NCBI RefSeq assembly: GCF_030814215.1
Contig: NZ_JAUSUT010000001.1
Location: 992,001 to 1,056,000, forward strand
DNA length: 64,000 nt
Direction: 5' to 3'
Origin: Amycolatopsis thermophila
GTDB lineage: Bacteria > Actinomycetota > Actinomycetes > Mycobacteriales > Pseudonocardiaceae
The position numbers were made by a program, and so were the translations under genes. Every line of letters begins with the position of its first letter. Within the stretch, counting starts at the first letter, position 1. The notes under the pieces are model-generated. The model did no database searches and had not been told where the DNA came from. It saw nothing but the letters and a program-made list of their open reading frames with translations. Of the stretch, positions 61,035-64,000 are shown piece by piece.

Positions 61035-61925
61035 ATGACCGAACCGGACGACGGCCTGACCGCGATCATGAGCGAGCGGCGTCAGCTGATCAACCTGGCG
61101 TACCGTCTCCTCGGCTCACTCGCCGAGGCCGAGGACGTGGTCCAGGAGACCTACGCCCGCTGGTGCGCCATGCCCCGCGAGGAGCAGGACACCATCGCCT
61201 CCCCCGGCGCCTGGCTGACCAGGGTCGCCGGCCGCCTCTGCCTCAACGTGCTGTCCTCGGCTCGCGCCCGGCGCGAAACCTACGTGGGCGAATGGATCCC
61301 GGAGCCGGTGCCGGACAGTTCCGAATGGCGCCCGGCCGACCCAGCCGAGCGGGTCACCCTCGACGAGTCGGTCAGCATGGCCTTCCTCGTGGTGCTCGAC
61401 TCGATGACCCCGGCCGAGCGCGTCGCGTTCATCCTGCACGACGTGTTCCGCTACTCCTTCGCCGAAATCGCCGAGATCGTGGGCCGCACCCCGGCCGCGT
61501 GCCGCCAGCTGGCCTCATCCGGGCGCCGCCGCGTCCGCGAGGCGCAGGCTCCCCCCACACCGGTCTCGCGGCAGGCCCGGATCGTCCGCGACTTCAAACG
61601 AGCGTGGGAAGCACACGACCTCGATGCCCTCCTCGGCCTGCTGGCCCCCGACGCCACGGCGATCAGCGACGGCGGCGGCCTGGTCAACACGGTGCTCCAC
61701 CCGGTCGAAGGCGCCGAACGGATCCTGAGCGCCCTGGTTCGCCTCGCCCACCGGTTCCGCGGGTACACGCTGCTGGAGCGCACGGTCAACGGCCAGCCGG
61801 GCCTGGTCGCCCAGGAGGACGGTGTCACCGTGTCCGTGTACGCGTTCGGGATCGCGGACGAGAAGATCCAGCGCATCTGGGCGGTGCGCAACCCGGAGAA
61901 GTTGCGCGCGTGGACGGCGAGCTGA
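61035..61925 (+). CDS. ECF41-family sigma factor (SigJ type)
   Basis: A 296-residue sigma factor: sigma2 (~12-75, RLLGSLAEAEDVVQETYARW), sigma4 (~110-165, FAEIAEIVGRTPAACRQLASSGRRRV) and a C-terminal SnoaL-like domain. The linker WIPEP (87-91) and the C-terminal NPEKLR (286-291) are the ECF41 hallmarks; the extension controls activity in place of an anti-sigma factor. It probably activates its own promoter and that of the divergent flavoprotein. Confidence 0.9.
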   Translation: MTEPDDGLTAIMSERRQLINLAYRLLGSLAEAEDVVQETYARWCAMPREEQDTIASPGAWLTRVAGRLCLNVLSSARARRETYVGEWIPEPVPDSSEWRPADPAERVTLDESVSMAFLVVLDSMTPAERVAFILHDVFRYSFAEIAEIVGRTPAACRQLASSGRRRVREAQAPPTPVSRQARIVRDFKRAWEAHDLDALLGLLAPDATAISDGGGLVNTVLHPVEGAERILSALVRLAHRFRGYTLLERTVNGQPGLVAQEDGVTVSVYAFGIADEKIQRIWAVRNPEKLRAWTAS

Positions 61926-61962
61926 TCAGCGGCTTCGCCGCTCCGGTGTGACGGCCCCGAGA

Positions 61963-63129
61963 TCACACAGCGGTCCCGGCCAGCCACACCTTCGCCGGGC
62001 GTGCCAGTGCCGTGATGTCGGTCAGCGGGTCGCCGTCCACGAGCAGCAGGTCGGCATCGAAGCCGGGGCGGATGCGGCCCTTGCGCTCGCCCAGTTCGGT
62101 GACGTCCGCGGCCACGGAGGTCGCCGATGCCAGTGCCGCTTCGGTGCTGATGCCGCCGTCGACGAGCCATTCGACGGAACTGGCGACCATGCCGTGCGGC
62201 TTGCCCGGTGAGATCCCCGAGTCGGCGCCGGAAACGATCGTGACCCCCGCCCGCGCGAGCCGCGCCACCTGACCGATCCGGTGTCGGATCGTCGAGCCCG
62301 TCCGTTCCAGGAACTCCTGGATCGCCGGTGGCGGCGTCATCTCGCCGATCGCGCCGAGCGTCGGGCACACCGTGATCCCGCGGTCCGCGATCTCGGCGGC
62401 CAGTTCGTCGCTCATCCGGATGCCGTCGGGCGTGAGGCAGCTGCAGTGCTCGATGCCGTCCACCCCGGCGCGCACGGCCTGCTCGACCGCGGGGAGCCCG
62501 TGGGCGTGCGCGGTCACCGGCAGCCCGGCCCGGTGCGACTCGTCGACGATGAGTCGCAGCTCGGCGAGGGTGAACTGGCACCCCATGATGTCGGTGCCGG
62601 GTGTCATGCCGCCGCCGCTGGCCATGACCTTCACGACGTCCACGCCGCGCTCGGCCCGCTCCGCGACGGCGGCCCGGATCTCCGCCTCGCCGCGCACCTC
62701 GCCGCCCATGTTCCAGCAGTGCCCGCCGGCAGTGGTGATCGGCGGCCCCGCGGCGAGGATCGTGGGCAGACCGGGGCGACCGCGCCAGCGCAGGGTGGCG
62801 TAGCGGCGATCGCCGAGGTCGCGGACGGTGGTGACGCCCGCGGCGAGCTGTTTCCGGAGCGCGGTCCCGATGACCCCGTCGAGCTCGTCCTCCGTGTAGC
62901 CGGCGAGGCGGTCCAGCGCGCCGAAGGTGCCGTTGCCGCCGAGGTGGGTGTGCATGTCGAACAGCCCGGGCAGCAGCGTGCCGGGGTGCTCCACCACCGG
63001 CCGGCCGGCGGGCACCGGGCCGCCGACCGCTTCGATCCGGCCGTCCCGCACGAGCACCGGTGGGTCGCCGAGCGCGCGCTCGCCGTCGAAGACGCGGGCG
63101 GCGCGAATCGCGAAGCCGTTCATTCCCAC
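61963..63129 (-). CDS. Metal-dependent amidohydrolase (imidazolonepropionase/prolidase-like)
   Basis: A 388-residue amidohydrolase: metal site HTHLG, Lys in VVKVMASGGG, HAHG, GIEHCS and Asp in VSGADSGIS. It belongs to the imidazolonepropionase-like group that also includes Xaa-Pro and other dipeptidases and carboxylated-lysine organophosphatases; substrate cannot be assigned. GTG 63129 has GGGAG seven bases upstream; ATG 63123 is an alternative. Convergent with the ECF41 gene and divergent from the lipase. Confidence 0.82.
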   Translation of the reverse strand: MGMNGFAIRAARVFDGERALGDPPVLVRDGRIEAVGGPVPAGRPVVEHPGTLLPGLFDMHTHLGGNGTFGALDRLAGYTEDELDGVIGTALRKQLAAGVTTVRDLGDRRYATLRWRGRPGLPTILAAGPPITTAGGHCWNMGGEVRGEAEIRAAVAERAERGVDVVKVMASGGGMTPGTDIMGCQFTLAELRLIVDESHRAGLPVTAHAHGLPAVEQAVRAGVDGIEHCSCLTPDGIRMSDELAAEIADRGITVCPTLGAIGEMTPPPAIQEFLERTGSTIRHRIGQVARLARAGVTIVSGADSGISPGKPHGMVASSVEWLVDGGISTEAALASATSVAADVTELGERKGRIRPGFDADLLLVDGDPLTDITALARPAKVWLAGTAV

Positions 63130-63201
63130 TGAGTCGCTCCCGGGTCGCGGGGCGTGACAAGATCGTCCGGCAACACGACGAAGTGTGCCGAAAGGACGGT
63201 C

Positions 63202-64000
63202 ATGGCGCGATCACTGTTCGCCCTGCTGGTTCTCGTGGGCTCGATCCTGGTGCCCACCTCCGCCGCCGCCGCGGACGGGCCACCACTGAGCGTGCCCGAG
63301 GCCGCGCTCGAGGCGTCGTTGCACTGTCCGGGTGACCTGGCCGGGGCCGGCCACAACCCGGTCCTGCTGGTGGCCGGCACGACGCTGACGCCGGACGTCT
63401 TCGCCTGGAACTACGAACCCGAGCTGACCGCCCTGGGCCGGCCCTTCTGCACGGTCGCCCTGCCGGACAACGGGATGGCCGACATCCAGGTCGCCGCCGA
63501 GTACGTCGTGCACGCGATCCGCGCGGTCAGCGCCGCGGCCGGGCGGGACGTGGACATCGTCGGGCACAGCCAGGGCGGCATGATCCCGCGCTGGGCGCTC
63601 AAGTACTGGCCGGACACCCGCGCCCGGGTCGGCGACGTGATCGGGCTGGCGCCGTCGAACCACGGGACCGTCGTGGCGCAGGCGGTGTGCCTGCCCGGGT
63701 GCGCGCCCGCGTTCTGGCAGCAGCGCGCGGGATCGGCGTTCCTGACGGCGCTGAACAGCGGCGCGGAGACGTGGGCGGGCATCGACTACACGAACGTCTA
63801 CACCGTCCTGGACGAGGTGGTCGCGCCGAACCTGAACGACCACGGCAGCTCGTCGTTGCACACCGGGCAGGGCCGGATCAGCAACGTCGGCCTGCAGGAG
63901 GTGTGCCCCGCGCACGTCGCCGACCACCTGACCACGGGCACCACCGACGGCGTGGCGTTCGCGCTGGTGGTGGACGCGCTCACGCACGACGGCCCGGCCG
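63202..64000 (+). CDS. Secreted lipase, CALB-like (3' end outside window)
   Basis: At least 266 residues, open to the window edge. Sec signal MARSLFALLVLVGSILVPTS with cleavage after Ala24, then a lipase fold: nucleophile Ser123 in VGHSQGGM, Asp204 in TVLDEVVAP and His238 in CPAHVADH form the triad. Cysteine pairs (e.g. VCLPGC) suggest disulfides. It resembles Candida antarctica lipase B-type secreted lipases of actinomycetes. GAAAGGA precedes ATG 63202. Confidence 0.88.
   Translation, partial: MARSLFALLVLVGSILVPTSAAAADGPPLSVPEAALEASLHCPGDLAGAGHNPVLLVAGTTLTPDVFAWNYEPELTALGRPFCTVALPDNGMADIQVAAEYVVHAIRAVSAAAGRDVDIVGHSQGGMIPRWALKYWPDTRARVGDVIGLAPSNHGTVVAQAVCLPGCAPAFWQQRAGSAFLTALNSGAETWAGIDYTNVYTVLDEVVAPNLNDHGSSSLHTGQGRISNVGLQEVCPAHVADHLTTGTTDGVAFALVVDALTHDGPA

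Overview
High-GC, coding-dense DNA with many GTG starts and ATGA/GTGA gene overlaps. Gene content (F420-type oxidoreductase, ECF41 sigma factor, SpoIIE-type phosphatase with STAS partner, PucR, a second type II topoisomerase pair, 14-helix exporter) points to an actinomycete chromosome, most likely Pseudonocardiaceae (Amycolatopsis-like). The genus is inference. No rRNA, tRNA, CRISPR array or intact transposon was seen.

Layout. 1-3.5 kb: end of a MocR-type regulator, two small DUF202 membrane proteins, a stand-alone LigD-type polymerase domain, and an IclR regulator. 3.5-17.9 kb: a large catabolic island. A leftward operon carries a complete branched-chain-amino-acid-type ABC transporter (lipoprotein, two permeases, two ATPases), then MmgE/PrpD, an Asp/Glu racemase-like protein, an FAD oxidoreductase and a hydantoinase-like amidohydrolase. 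A divergent rightward operon carries a CaiB CoA-transferase, a CitE-like lyase, a cyclase-family hydrolase and a second MmgE/PrpD. Three copies of a GTTCC-N7-GRAAC motif lie before the IclR gene and before both operons, tying the island to that regulator. The substrate is unknown.

18-25 kb: zinc alcohol dehydrogenase, a small membrane protein whose stop codon opens a 5-unit ~170-bp tandem repeat array, a DUF4262 protein, then a resorcinol/hydroxyquinol module: aromatic monooxygenase plus a single-chain maleylacetate reductase/hydroxyquinol dioxygenase fusion, with an AraC regulator. 26-37 kb: GlxA-type regulator with a cysteine-desulfurase-like protein, then an NCS1 permease, HyuA-like hydantoinase/oxoprolinase, three DUF917 proteins, a DUF1445 protein and a PucR regulator. 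These look like a cyclic-amide (hydantoin, thiohydantoin or oxoproline) utilisation locus.

37-45 kb: MFS exporter with MarR regulator, sugar-acid dehydratase (IlvD/Edd), alpha/beta hydrolase, a divergent pair of citrate-synthase-family genes (one with an N-terminal HTH), and an F420-dependent oxidoreductase. 45-53 kb: SpoIIE phosphatase/kinase with STAS partner, GyrA/ParC-like and GyrB/ParE-like subunits, RluA-type pseudouridine synthase. 53-64 kb: a membrane-anchored unknown, a methyltransferase-GT2-GT4 fusion with an acyltransferase and a secreted ScyD-like protein, hemerythrin, NDH-2-like flavoprotein divergent from an ECF41 sigma factor, a metal amidohydrolase, and a secreted lipase cut by the window end. 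Two copies of a nested-palindrome element (3699-3769 and 24901-25024) and an IS5-type transposase remnant are the traces of mobile DNA.
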